Positions 10,845-22,140 are shown, counted from the first letter of the stretch. The stretch: 64,000 nucleotides of DNA from Carposina sasakii (GCA_014607495.2 CP053169.1:1116001-1180000), one strand, 5' to 3'. Notes: generated by a model not told the origin, from the sequence alone. A program made the numbers and translations.

Positions 10845-11432
10845 CACAGAGTGAGGCATTCATAGTAAGCTCGGTAACGATATTCCGTATGTATTCGTTA
10901 CTGAGTAACGGGTACTGCATCAAGTACCGAGTAACGAATCATTATCCAGGAATTCGTCTCGTTACTCGCATGTTTCGTATCATTGGTATTTTTCGTATAA
11001 TACACTGTTTCGGATCGCAAGTGGTGTATTGATACGTTTGTTTTTGATCGTTTGTTCTACCAATGCGCGTGATGCGGTTCATTTAAATCGCTTATTTCAA
11101 AAAACGGTGATTAGGTTTGTTTAAAGTACTTTTTTTTTTTTCAACTCGTCAAAGTTTTTCTACTGCTTTGTACTATTCTTTGTAATATAATTTAAGTATG
11201 TGGTTAAAATTTTCTAAATAGTAAATCCAATGTAAATCCATTGCAAATTTGGTATATTACGTCGACAGTTCACGTCGATTCGACTCGTTACCATACTACA
11301 TACTATAGTTACTATACCATATGCGGTATCAGAAGTAACGAGTACGGTAACGATACGATAGTAACGAGTACTCGTGGTCAAAGTAACGAATACACATGGG
11401 TACGCTTCTATTCGTTACTTTTACACCTCTAA
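10845..11432. repeat. GTAACG/CGTTAC motif cluster, possible hAT-like MITE
   Basis: At least ten copies of GTAACGA, GTAACGG or the inverse CGTTAC lie in two groups (10873-10970 and 11287-11422). The right edge, read inverted, is TAGAGGTGTAAAAGTAACGA, and the left edge carries CAGAGTGAGG. Short ends with many subterminal repeats are usual in hAT elements. The ends match poorly and no 8-bp duplication is seen. The open frames at 10781-11032 and 11241-11432 fall inside and are not genes. Confidence 0.45.
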
Positions 11433-11609
11433 TGTGTAATGACGCGTTATCCACCCACACATACAAACTATAGTAAGCTCGACGCCTACTAGAAAATATG
11501 CACACACGCGCAACGCGCCGCCATTTCGGTGCTTTAATCTGTGCATTGACAGCATTCCGTCCGTTGTTCTTTATACGTTCATGCTATATTATAACACTTG
11601 GGGGAGGAG

Positions 11610-11921
11610 AGGTTTAGATGCGCTGTTTGGAGCCACTGTAAATATATAAGGTCTTTCCGAAATTAGTGATTTGCTTTTGACACGTAAGGTAAGTAAAAAG
11701 AAATAACTTTCACTATAGGGCCAACTCCGAAATAGTAAAAAAATCTGCTGTTCCATACAACCTTGAATAATTACTGCACTGTGAAATGTATGGAACAGAT
11801 GATTTTTTTCACTATTTCGGAGTTGGCCCTATAGTGAAAATTATTTCTTTTTACCTACAAATCACTAATTTCGGAAAGACCTTATATATTTACAGTTGCT
11901 CCAAACAGCGCATCTAAACCT
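11610..11921. mobile_element. 312-bp near-perfect palindrome
   Basis: The left arm starts AGGTTTAGATGCGCTGTTTG and the right arm is its inverse throughout, interrupted mainly by a loop around 11745-11795. Stem length is about 140 bp. It looks like a foldback MITE. Half-related sequence occurs at 35764-35945 and, more distantly, 33538-33693. Confidence 0.88.
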
Positions 11922-12208
11922 GTCGTGTCTCCATTACCGCCGAAAGTCGATACCCTAAACCATATACAGACACTTCCAAAGCTGTTCCTTATCGCGCCAG
12001 CCACTTACACTAGTTTTAATTAGGCCCCGCATTTTGTAAGTCGAAAATTAATCAAATAAACCGGGGTGGCGTCAGTCTTGGGATGGAAGTGTGCGAGAAA
12101 GAAACATGAGGTATAAATAAATTATAATTTACTTATAGATCTCGCAGATTGCCTATCACACTGGACAAATTCTTGAGGATAGTCAGATTAAGTGTACTAA
12201 CCCAATAT

Positions 12209-12268
12209 TTCAGCCTGCTTATTGTAGTCCACTGCTGGACGTAGGCCTCCCCCAGGGCACACTACAAA
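12209..12268 (-). mobile_element. RTE/SINE-M 3' end fragment
   Basis: Only the last 60 bp, encoding a degraded GEAYVQQWT on the minus strand, remains. Confidence 0.7.
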
Positions 12269-12759
12269 GTTCGATCTCCCGTTTTGGATATGCGTATATG
12301 TTGTATATTATGAAGCGAAAGAGATGTGTCAGGACTTACGGTCAAATAGAGATCTGTGATCTCTGTATAGGTATACCCCTTCGGTAAAGAGGGGTGATTT
12401 TTACAATTCGAATCAAATAATCTGTGGACTCACCTCGATCCATTGTATTGTTTGATTTTATTTTTATTTCTTAAGGTAGTTTAAACAAACATGCAGCTAA
12501 TTAGCTTTTCTTCGGTATATTTTATATACTTTTTAAATAAAAATAAAAAACAAAAATATTTAAATACCAACCTAGTCTTGGCCCATCCTTCATTCCCGGG
12601 ATCAACAGAGGACATCATAGAAATGAAAATAAACCATAGAAACCTAGTAATAAATAAAGGATTTTAATTAAGTAATAGAATGATCTTTATTTCTATTTAG
12701 TATTTACATAGCTCGCATTCTTAATATTTAATTATTTTTCTTTATAATGGAATTGTATA
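12269..12759. other. Unassigned AT-rich spacer
   Basis: Nothing recognised. Confidence 0.4.
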
Positions 12760-13948
12760 CAGGATGTTTTTTTGTGGCCACCTTTAACGAAGGGTACGTA
12801 TTCTATACATGAAATAAAGTAAGTTTATGCCAAAAAATTGCGGGGATTTTTTTTTTTTTAATTTTTAGGGTTCCGTACCTCAAAAGGAAAAAACGGAACC
12901 CTTATAGGATCACTTTGTTGTCCGTCTGTCCGTCCGTCTGTCAAGACCCTTTTTCTCAAGAACGCGTGGAGGTATGAAGCTGAAATTTATATCAATTACT
13001 CAGGTCTACTGTCCCTTGAAGCTGTGAAAAAATCAAACTTCTAAGCCAACGCAATCAAAAGATACAGCCGTTTATGCCGCAAATTTTCGACACTTGCAAG
13101 GGAATCAAAACCTACAGGGTGCTTCCCGTGAACTCAGAATCTTGAAATTTGGTACGAAGCAACGTCTTATAGCATAGATAAAGGAAAAATTACGAAAACC
13201 ATAAATTTTTAGTTACATCACATAATATTTTTTTTTTTAATAATTTTAAACTTACTACCCATTTCCTCATAAACGCGTAGAGGTATTAAATTGAAATTCA
13301 TACCAAATACTCAGGTCTATAATACCTTTAAGCCGTAGCAAAATCAAACTTCTATGTCAACGCAATCAAAAGAAACAGCAATTTAAGCTGCATATTTTGA
13401 AACTCGCAAGTACTCGCAAGGGAATCAAAACCTAAAGGGTACTTCCAGTCGACCTAGAATCTTGAAATTTGGCATGAAGCAACGTTTTATAGCACACATA
13501 AAGGAAAAATTCCGAAAACCTTAAATTTTTAGTTACATTACAAAATATATATTTTTTAATAAATATAAACTTATTACTTTTTTCCTCATGAACGCGTAGA
13601 CTCGATTGTCGTAATGAACGAACTTTGTAAACCTTGCAGGTTTGTACGGAACCCTCGGTGCGCGAGTCCGACTCGCACTTGGCCGGTTTTTTTTTTTAAA
13701 TTCCTTGATCGTGCGAAATTTATAGTGTCTAGTGTTTATAGACAGATATTAATTATTTTTCGTGAAAAAATCCTGCTACGCGCGTCTATGTGCATTTATG
13801 CAGAAAAACGCAGTCTATTTACTCAACTTTGGACCCTAATATTTTGGAAACCAGACACTTCCCAGGTATACTTCCATGGAGAAAAATGATCGTGATGATG
13901 AGGAGATTCCGTAGTTTTCGGGAACGTTGACGACCAAAAATCAGTCTG
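12760..13948 (+). mobile_element. TIR-A copy split by an AGF insertion
   Basis: Left part 12760-12866 and right part 13687-13948 together make one TIR-A element (compare 1695-2078), with TA at both outer edges. The break falls in the T/A-rich run corresponding to about 1808-1812 of the intact copy, which gives the order of events: TIR-A first, AGF later. Confidence 0.88.
12867..13686 (+). mobile_element. AGF element copy 1
   Basis: Starts AGGGTTCCGTACCTCAAAAG and ends CGCACTTGGCCGG, with T-runs on both sides. Terminal and subterminal inverted matches exist (AGGGTTCCGTAC against GTACGGAACCCT near 13645-13656). The body is a tandem of two about 312-bp units starting near 12948 and 13260, with the beginning of a third at 13578; each has ACGCGTGGAGGTAT or a variant, TCAGGTCTA, GCAATCAAAAGA and GAATCTTGAAATTTGG. 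No coding capacity. Confidence 0.85.
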
Positions 13949-14637
13949 TATAAGACTACCAATCAAACATCAAATCTTATTGCATGACTCCGTCCTCTCT
14001 CACGCGCTACTAAAAGCGTGATAGCTGCTTATATCGAGGATATGACGGAGGAGGGGATATAAATTAATACCTTTTATCCACACATCAAATTGTTGACATA
14101 CTCAAGTTTCGCCTTAGTTTACCCCATTCTTAAGTTAAGTTGGTAAAACTTTCTAAACGTCTTTCATTGTAATGACAGACGTCATGTTATACACTGAACT
14201 TCAAAAGTGAAGTCATTTTTAACCAGTGATCATCATCCTGTCCTTGGGGCCAATTCTTCAAAAGTCTCGAGTTGGAACGAAGCCGAAACGGAACCGTTGT
14301 AGATGCTCAGAACAAAACAATAATTACTTTATGGTGACGTAATTAGACATATTTCTGCACGAGAGAGATATTTGTTTTTATTCTGTCATACTCGCGACCG
14401 ATGCGTATCAAAATATACCTTATTACTCAAGCGGTAAGTATATATTGCTTCGCACCGCGTTTTGTTAAAGGTTCGTTAGTGGTCGCGTTTCGGCTCAAAA
14501 ATTATCAAGAATTGCTCCCCTGACCCTATTATTAATGGGGTTGGCGCAATATGGTTTCTTTTGGGTCTTAACCAGTGGGACTATGGTAAATTTCCGAAGG
14601 TTTCGAATCGTATCAGGATATCAACGTTGCGCCCCTA
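13949..14637. other. Unassigned interval
   Basis: No gene or repeat recognised. Confidence 0.4.
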
Positions 14638-14765
14638 ACACATTCACTGCCGCCGACTACATATTTGCGTTTACGTTGTAGAGGTGCCACTAATGATTAT
14701 TTGAGTTCTGGGACTAGGTATTGAACTGATGTCAGCATGCTATGTCTGGCAATGCCGATCTCGGT
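14638..14765. mobile_element. Worn relative of the GCACATTC MITE
   Basis: ACACATTCACTGCCGCCGAC at the left and a GATGTCAGCATGC block match 8689-8824. The right end is too changed to recognise. Confidence 0.45.
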
Positions 14766-14884
14766 ATGCAGATCATAATATACTACATAGGGAAATAAGT
14801 ATGAAAATTAAATAACTATTAGGTATACCTACCTTCTTTCTTAGGGAAAAGACCCCTATAGAAATCCCCTTACAATATTAATTT

Positions 14885-15150
14885 GGATTATTTTTATATC
14901 AACGAACAAAAAAAGTGATGATCTCCGACCAAGGCGACCTATCTCTACGAAGATTGGCCAGGTACGCAGGAGATATTATAGTGCACAAGTGTGTGCGCAA
15001 ACACAGATGCACTCTCTATTCCCACACTCTCATAGTCCGATGGGACGGAAAGCCGACACGACCGGAGAGAGATCAGGCGCAGGACCAACGATTTTACGTG
15101 CTTTCCGAGGCACGAGCTAAGTGACAATTTAGCAACGTTAAAATCTGTAC
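14885..15150 (-). repeat. Rep-E copy 1
   Basis: About 250 bp shared, in the opposite orientation, with 23822-24065. It runs from AAATCTGTAC-side sequence to the GTGATGATCTCCGACC side. It contains an open frame on the minus strand that is also open in the other copy, but starts with TTG, and the four residue differences between the copies all change the amino acid, so it is not treated as a gene. Confidence 0.75.
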
Positions 15151-16251
15151 AACGATGAACAAAAAAGTACTTAATTACTAATTGTTTAATTAATTAGTTA
15201 CTACACGTTCTGTATTCCCTAATTTTCTTTTATTTTTCTTAACCTATGAAAACTAGCATTTCACGTAAAATAGTGTACTTATATTTTTTCATATGAGATG
15301 ATTTTATTTTAATAGTCATGACATGATTGGAGCTTGAAATTTTTTCCATCTATACTCGATATCATAAATTACCACTTTAGAATAATTATAAATCAAATAA
15401 AAATCATGTAAACACTTAGATAGGTAATCAATCAAAATATTGATTTTAACAATCACGAATCTCAAAAGCTGTAACTTTACGAGTAAAAACATCAAACTTT
15501 CCAACAATGCATCTCACCAAAACCTATTACGCTCCAGACTCCATTTAGAAATACTAAAAACCCTTTCAAACACTATATCACAAGTGCAGTTAATACCCCC
15601 CCCCCCTCTCTCTCGTCTGTCAAACACATGACAAGCACAGATCCTACTTTGTGCTTGTCAAAAATATAGCAAACAAAAGATATGCTACGAATAAATGAAG
15701 TGAGCTGATATATCTCGCTTGATAGGGATGGGACAAGTAATGTCGATAGTGCAATTTCAATTTTTTTTATATGGACTCATTTAAGGCCGGGTAGGCTTTG
15801 TAAAGGATAAGGTTTATGCTGCCTCTATCATGATCAAGTTTTAAAATAAAACAGCGTTATAGGTTGTCTTTTGGAAAAATGTCGAATGCCCTCAATAGAC
15901 ACGTCAGTTAGACTGGCGTAGCAACAAGGCAAATAGTTTGCTCTCTCTATTTAGCTATAGCAGTAGCGTAGTGTTATCTTTAAGGTAGGCATTTGGAGTT
16001 TTTGGAATGATAAATCCCATAACGGCATTCATATTATCGCTTAAGCAAAATTAACTACCTTAAAGAATAGCAATTTCAGAAATGAAATTATATATTGGCT
16101 TTTAAATTTAGGAAAATAAAACAATTGTATATTTTAAAAGTTTTTTTTTTTGGTAACTAGGTAGGTACCTACTACAATAAACATGTTTTATAGCTTTACT
16201 GTACGTGATTCAATAGTACAAATAATTATAATTACGTAGTGTAGTCTTTTT
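15151..16251. other. Unassigned interval with poly-C tract
   Basis: No gene. A run of C with following CT repeats lies at about 15596-15620, and near 15625-15660 GACAAGCACA pairs with TGTGCTTGTC as a small hairpin. The open frames at 15316-15507 and 15440-15631 have no recognisable content. Confidence 0.4.
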
Positions 16252-17327
16252 AGGGTTCCGTACCTCAAAAGGAAAAAACGGAACCCTTATAGGATCACTT
16301 TGTTGTCCGTCTGTCCGTCCGTCCGTCTGTCAAGACCCTTTTTCTCAGGAACGCGTGGAGGTATGAAGCTGAAATTTATATCAATTACTCAGGTCTACTG
16401 TCCCTTGAAGCTGTGAAAAAATCAAACTTCTAAGCCAACGCAATCAAAAGATACAGTCGTTTATGCCGCAAATTTTCGACACTTGCAAGGGAATCAAAAC
16501 CTACAGGGTGCTTCCCGTGAACTCAGAATCTTGAAATTTGGTACGAAGCAACGTCTTATAGCATAGATAAAGGAAAAATTACGAAAACCATAAATTTTTA
16601 GTTACATTACATAATACATTTTTTTTTAATAATTTTAAACTTACTACCCATTTCCTCATAAACGCGTAGAGGTATTAAATTGAAATTCATACCAAATACT
16701 CAGGTCTATAATACCTTTAAGCTGTAGCAAAATCAAACTTCTATGTCAACGCAATCAAAAGAAACAGCAATTTAAGCTGCATATTTTGAAACTCGCAAGT
16801 ACTCGCAAGGGAATCAAAACCTAAAGGGTACTTCCAGTCGACCTAGAATCTTGAAATTTGGCATAAAGCAACGTTTTATAGCACACATAAAGGAAAAATT
16901 CCGAAAACCTTAAATTTTTAGTTACATTACAAAATATATATTTTTTAATAAATTTAAGGTCTGGTTCAAATTTAATACTTAATTAATATTTTTGAACCAG
17001 ATTTCTAAATAGTGACTAAAAAACTTAGTAAATAAATAACTTTAATAAAAGAACTTTCGCAAGTCTGCTGCAAGGCTAGTATAAGTGTTTCAGTTATATT
17101 ATAGATAAATGATATGTGTTAATATAAAATAAAGGATTACTTAAACGATAAAGAGATCTTTGTCTTAAATTTATGCTCCTCCATCTTTCCCCATTGTAAT
17201 GTTATGAATTTCATTTTGCAATAAAAATACCATAGTTATGACTCGATTGTCGTAATGAACGAACTTTGTAAACCTTGCAGGTTTGTACGGAACCCTCGGT
17301 GCGCGAGTCCGACTCGCACTTGGCCGG
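16252..17327 (+). mobile_element. AGF element copy 2
   Basis: Almost identical to copy 1 from 16252 to about 16950 and again from about 17240 to 17327. Between them, about 290 bp unrelated to copy 1 replaces the short start of the third tandem unit. That part contains an inverted pair (GGTTCAAAT...TTTGAACC near 16975-17000). The close match to copy 1, only 3 kb away, suggests recent transposition or conversion. Confidence 0.85.
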
Positions 17328-18531
17328 TTTTTTTATAGTATCAAACGTATACATAATGATATCTTCTACATAGGTATAATATTAACTTCTATAAGTTTTT
17401 ATATACCTGCTGATCTATAAAAACAAGTCTAAGTACTCGTAATGTACGTACAAACAAAAAACTAATGAAATTCCCAATTTATCGATAACCCATTTCACAA
17501 AGCGCATCCCTACTCACAATATGTGTAGGCACACAATATAATATAAGTGACGTATCACACACTGACACCCAAGCCTTACGGGAAGTATGCAAAGAAGTTG
17601 TATGTAGCGCGCCCGGATCGTCTTAGTACTTGCCCCCGGGTGTACCGAGTTTTGACAGCTCGTAACGCTGGAGTTTAGGCACTGTTCATGATTGGTTGGC
17701 TCAGTCAGCGGATTATTTAATGGGTGAAATGTTTTTGGTAATTTTGTTATTAATTTTATAAGATGTTTGGATTTGATTGGTAGAGTTCGATTAGTTCAGC
17801 AGTATACGGCGTACCTTACGATTTAAACTTTGACTTCTATTAAACTTTGCTTGAGTGAAATTGATTTTTAATGGTATAAGAGTAAAGATGATAAAATTAA
17901 AAAATGGTTAATATCTGATAATAAGGTCGTCGCTCATAACGGAAATAGGTAATGTTACCTAATTAATATAAATAATAATAGTTAATTATGTAATTATATA
18001 CTTTAATTTTTAATCATCTTTGCTTCAGTAGTTGAAATGAACTTTAAGGGTCCACTATCTATGTGTAACATTTTACATTAACCAAATTAAAAATTGGGTG
18101 TCTCATATGGTCAAATTACCTATATCACGGTAATTAGTAACGTTATACTTACCCATTTGCGATTCGATACACTAAATTACAAAAAATATAATGTCAGTCA
18201 ATTTTTTCAATTAAAAAAATTGAAAATACCAAGACCATCTCGTCCAGACACATATCGACAGTAGCTCCAACAATAATAGTTCCGTATCCCATTTGAATAT
18301 TAGAACATCCATCCAACGAAGATTTCTCTCTACAGGGTGCCCCCTCCCCCACTCCTTGTGTATAGGGGGAGGGGGTATTAACGTACGTATGTAGCGGGAA
18401 ATGGAGACGACTGGGTAAAATGAAAAATGACTAGTTGATGGTTATCTAGTTCTTGATGTATTCGTAAATGGATTCTAAATGTTTGGTATTTTATAAAAGG
18501 TATTACATATAATATTTATTTGCCATAAATT
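17328..18531. other. Unassigned interval
   Basis: No gene recognised. A CCGG-containing stretch at about 17610-17660 and a G/C-rich hairpin at 18345-18376 (CCCCCTCCCCC against GGGGGAGGGGG) stand out from the AT-rich surroundings. Confidence 0.4.
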
Positions 18532-18674
18532 AAGGCTATCAGTGAAAAAATGGTGTACGCCACATTTTTTTATGATTGCAATTTTGCTATAAAATACATT
18601 GCAATCTTTATTGCTTATTTTAAATCCTTTAATTACTCCTAGGTACATTACTTCACTTTTGGACCTATAGCCTC
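18532..18674 (-). mobile_element. MITE-H copy 2
   Basis: AAGGCTATCAGTGAAAAAAT at the left; the inverse of GAGGCTATAGGTCCAAAAGT at the right. The middle matches 4505-4560 on the other strand. Confidence 0.72.
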
Positions 18675-18935
18675 AATTGGACGCAGTTATGGAAGAACGA
18701 ATCAAGCGACAAAATTGAAAAAAATAAGTTTTGAATGCAGTTCGATTCCTGACATGATAAACTATGTATTCAGCTAATTTTTAGTTCAGTTTTCTGCTCT
18801 TGGTGCCTTATAATATAGGGTGAGTCATAAATAATTTAAACACAGCCTCAATTTTAAGTTTAAAAACTTTGAAGCTCATTTTCCAAATCCTTCCAAGTGT
18901 CGCTTAATCTGTTCTTTTATAACTGCGTCCAATTG
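18674..18935. mobile_element. MITE with CAATTGGACGCAGTTAT ends
   Basis: CAATTGGACGCAGTTATGGA at the left is matched by its inverse at the right with few changes over about 37 bp, including ATCAAGCGACA/TGTCGCTTAAT. It touches MITE-H directly. Interior AT-rich, no coding. Confidence 0.82.
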
Positions 18936-19120
18936 TAAATAAAAACTAGAGTAATAATAGAGGTAAGTATATTAAACAAATTAAAAACAGTGACTAAAAG
19001 TTAATGGCATATCCATTTTGCTCCCAGTGTAATGGTTATTGGTCTTGCCACACTTGATCGCTATGGACATTATTTGTACAAATAACTATTGCGACTAATT
19101 TGTGTGCATGGTAGTATAAG

Positions 19121-19258
19121 TGCCGATTTCTCCAATGGTAAGATAACCTATCTGAAGAATAAAGTTGATGCTGTCTTTCTTAACAACTCGATCAAGACAG
19201 AGAAAGTATCAACCTTATCATTCAAATGGGCTATATGGCCATTGGATAAATTGGCCTT
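19121..19258. mobile_element. 138-bp MITE with 9-bp flanking repeat
   Basis: Arms CGATTTCTCCAATGGTAAGA and the inverse of AATTTATCCAATGG.. pair imperfectly across the whole element. TAGTATAAG stands immediately on both sides (19112-19120 and 19259-19267), as a 9-bp target duplication would. The ends resemble those of the element at 29570-29943, which has a 3-bp TAA flank. It lies less than 160 bp downstream of the P450 stop codon. Confidence 0.78.
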
Positions 19259-19413
19259 TAGTATAAGATTGCGCATTCCCAATGTTAAGGTTCACTGTTG
19301 ACGGATATTAAATAGATAAAGTAGTACGTAGAATGATATTGAAACAACAACCATTTAACGTTTATAAATAATCGTACGAATTTGGGAAAAGTTAATAGAA
19401 AATATGTCTCAAT

Positions 19414-21355
19414 TTAAAACATTCTTTCTTCCCATCCTTCGCGAGGTTCGAACTTTAACCTGATGCCTCCCACTGGCTGGAAGACCAGGATCTTCGGCTC
19501 TATCTCTATGGAGGTAGCCATACCTTCCGCAAGTGAAATCCGGTACTTCTTCAAGAGTGTCACCAGTCCTGTTAATATCTGCATTTTCGCGATGCGAATA
19601 CCTGAAATAAAATACAGGAGCACTTACATACTCGTACATACTTAAAGTACATAAAATCACACGTCTTTCCCGGAGGGGTAGGTAGAGATCACAATCCTTC
19701 ATTTTCTACGGTCCTGTGACATCTCTTTCTCTTAGTATACTTTCATCTTCATGTACGTTCGACGGGTTGGAGTACCTACTCTTGACCTAAGAATGAGTTG
19801 AAAAAACTGCAAAAGGAAGTTTCTAAGCAGTATAACTTGTTTTACTACCTCCACAAACTTCCGAAATACATACCAAAATTCTGCTTCTTATGATCATTGT
19901 ATTGATTGATGTAGTATTGGCTATTGGTTATCAATCAGTCAGATTTTTGATCTATTAATGAACTTACCCATACATATTCTTGGACCTGCACCAAAAGGTA
20001 AGTATGTATATGGTGCAATATCTTCTTTTGTTTCAGAACAAAATCGTTCAGGCCTAAACTCTTCTGGATCAGAAAAATGTTTAGGATCACGATGTATATG
20101 ATAAATTGGTAAATGAACTCTCATTCCACTATTTAGTTGTAGCCCTGTAGGTAGAACACAATCCTCCACAACCTCACGTGTTATAAGCGGTAAAATTGGA
20201 TATAAACGCAAAGTTTCACTTATACAAGCATCAAGATATAATAATTCATTAACAAGTTCATAATCTAGTTTGTTATTATGGCGGCTCAAGTATTCATCAA
20301 CCTCTGTTATTGCTTTCTCTTGTGCTTCTTTGTTTTTTGCCAATTCAAATAAAGTCATGCTGAATGTGGTCGCTGAAGTTTCGAATCCTGCGGCGAAAAA
20401 TGTTGAACACTGAGCTATTAGAAGGATCATTGTCTCTTTCCATCCTTATCTTTTCACCAGCTTCTCTTTCTAACTTCTTCAAACTATCCGCAACTATGTA
20501 CTTTTCATTCATCAACGTTAGTATCAAATCAGCAAAATCATTACGTGTACTGGGTTTATATTGGCGTTCTTTAAATACATTCTCAAGTATATCTCTAAAT
20601 GATATCTCTATATCTTCCGAAAACATTTTCTGACCTAATCCGTAAAATATTGCTGGCCAAATACTACGAGCTATATTTTTCATGCCTCTTATAGGTGAAA
20701 CTGCAAAAAGCATATCTCCTAATACTCTGAACGGGTTTTTTTCCGTGTCAGCTTTACATCCACTCATAGTATCTGCATTAACACCAAATATACAAGATAT
20801 TATAACATCTATTGTATACCTTGCTCCAATCTCTCTTACTTCTAAAACCTTCGATACTTTTGTTTCCCTATCCAATAGTTTCTCAAATACATTTGCGCTT
20901 TCTGCGATCAGTGGATACATATTTTTCGTTTTGCCTAAAGTGAACAGTGAAGTTGTATTTTGCCTTACTAATTTCCATCTTTCACCGTAAGTGAAAAACA
21001 TATTCATTGTAGTCACTTCTTTGGTAGTATACTTAGCTATTTCCCTGCTGTTAAAATGATAGAAATCTGTTGTTAAAACATGTTTTATGAGGTCTGGATC
21101 TTGTATCAAAAGTGCTGGTTCAGTTCCGTAATACGTTCCAATGTACGGCGATTTTGGGAACCGTTTGCATATGTCCGAAGCAACTTTACCCGAGTGACTC
21201 TTCATAAATATGAAATCTGCATAGTTTCCTAGTATAAACACTGGTTTCAAGTACGGTATTTTTTTCCTCTTCCAATAACTAAGTCTATTTGATATTAATA
21301 TGTATAATACAAATAATGTTGTTGTAACACACGATAACACTGTTAATGCAAACAT
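19414..21355 (-). CDS. CYP6AE-like: Cytochrome P450, CYP6 family (CYP6AE-like), one frameshift
   Basis: Microsomal haem monooxygenase, using NADPH-P450 reductase electrons; CYP6 enzymes of caterpillars oxidise plant allelochemicals and insecticides. Exon 1 is 21355-19968, exon 2 is 19601-19414, and the 366-bp GT-AG intron (GTAAGT donor, TTTCAG acceptor) is phase 1, directly after the haem motif, where CYP6 genes usually have it. The product would be about 524 residues, normal for the family. Visible motifs: hydrophobic anchor near residues 3-22, WKLVR (127-131, C-helix WxxxR), AAGFETS (321-327, I-helix), ETLR (380-383, ExxR), PERF (435-438), PFGAGPRICMG (Cys461 binds haem), C-terminal EGWEERMF. 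The ATG at 21355 is chosen because the anchor begins there; upstream codons in frame lack ATG. One extra base at 20424-20425 (GATCCTT) shifts the frame between residue 310 and LLIAQC. It is either a recent pseudogene, an allele, or a sequence error. Subfamily from memory. No canonical AATAAA is seen in the 200 bp after the stop. Confidence 0.9.
19640..19735 (-). repeat. Retroposon tail fragment inside the P450 intron
   Basis: TACATAAAATCACACGTCTT then CCCGGAGGGGTAGGTAGAGA is shared with 29950-30025 and, with changes, 39425-39485. It is the end region of an RTE-type or SINE tail. It adds length to the intron without touching the splice sites. Confidence 0.55.
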
Positions 21356-22140
21356 CTTGTCTGATTGGGACCTATTCGTAGATTGACTTATTGTAACTAT
21401 TTTTAGTGAAATCGAAAACACGTTCAGTAGGGTGGCAACATTTTCGTATTATGATGTATTATGGTCGGATAAAAACATCTCGTTCGGAAATAGTGGTTTT
21501 GGAGAGTTTGATATAGTTCATGAAGTATTCGCAAGTATTATTTACGGCGACTTCGGAAAAACCTAGAATATCCTGATGATGTATACGTAACTATCATTGT
21601 ATCGACTTACTCAAGTTACAAAAAGATGATTCTATTTTTCTTTATACCTAATAATAATTATTTAGAAAGTCCTACAAATAAAAAGTAGTTTGGACATACC
21701 ATTGCACCACCATTAATAATTTACTGTTAAATCACGACCATGATAAGAAAATGCAACGCAAATCTTGTCTGGTTCGGTGGAAAATAACTGAACTATCGAT
21801 GATAGAACTTTTTACAATATAATTGAGAAGATTGTAGCGACATTTCAGATAATTTTAGATAAATTTGTTAAAACAAACTTATAATTGGAGTAAAATATAA
21901 TAAACGTAATCAGTAAGCTGCTATATTTAAATCTGTGTAAATAAACAGGAATATCTATAATGCTATGCCCTGAATGACTGAGAATCAATGCACCGCTGAT
22001 CTTAGAGACCCGAATATTGAAGGTCTTTTACTTTGTGTAATGAAGGCATCCGATAAGAAAGGATTTCATGAAATTTCCACAGGAACGAAAAAATTTAATA
22101 TAGAAAGGAGAAACAATAGTATGCGATAATTGCTTAATTT
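21356..22140. other. Upstream flank of the P450
   Basis: This is the presumed promoter side. I cannot place a convincing TATA box or initiator. No coding sequence or repeat is recognised in it. Confidence 0.4.

Noticed and set aside
13614..13889. 91-codon frame reading from AGF into TIR-A
   Set aside because: It crosses a transposon junction; the TIR-A part recurs in other copies with stops.
14945..15127. 60-codon frame open in both Rep-E copies (also 23838-24020), suggesting a small conserved protein
   Set aside because: It starts with TTG, not ATG, and all four residue differences between the copies are amino-acid changes, so the similarity is that of the DNA repeat, not of selected protein.
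21356..21421. 22-residue upstream extension of the P450 frame
   Set aside because: The extension begins with GTG, not ATG, and is polar; the membrane anchor starts at the ATG at 21355.
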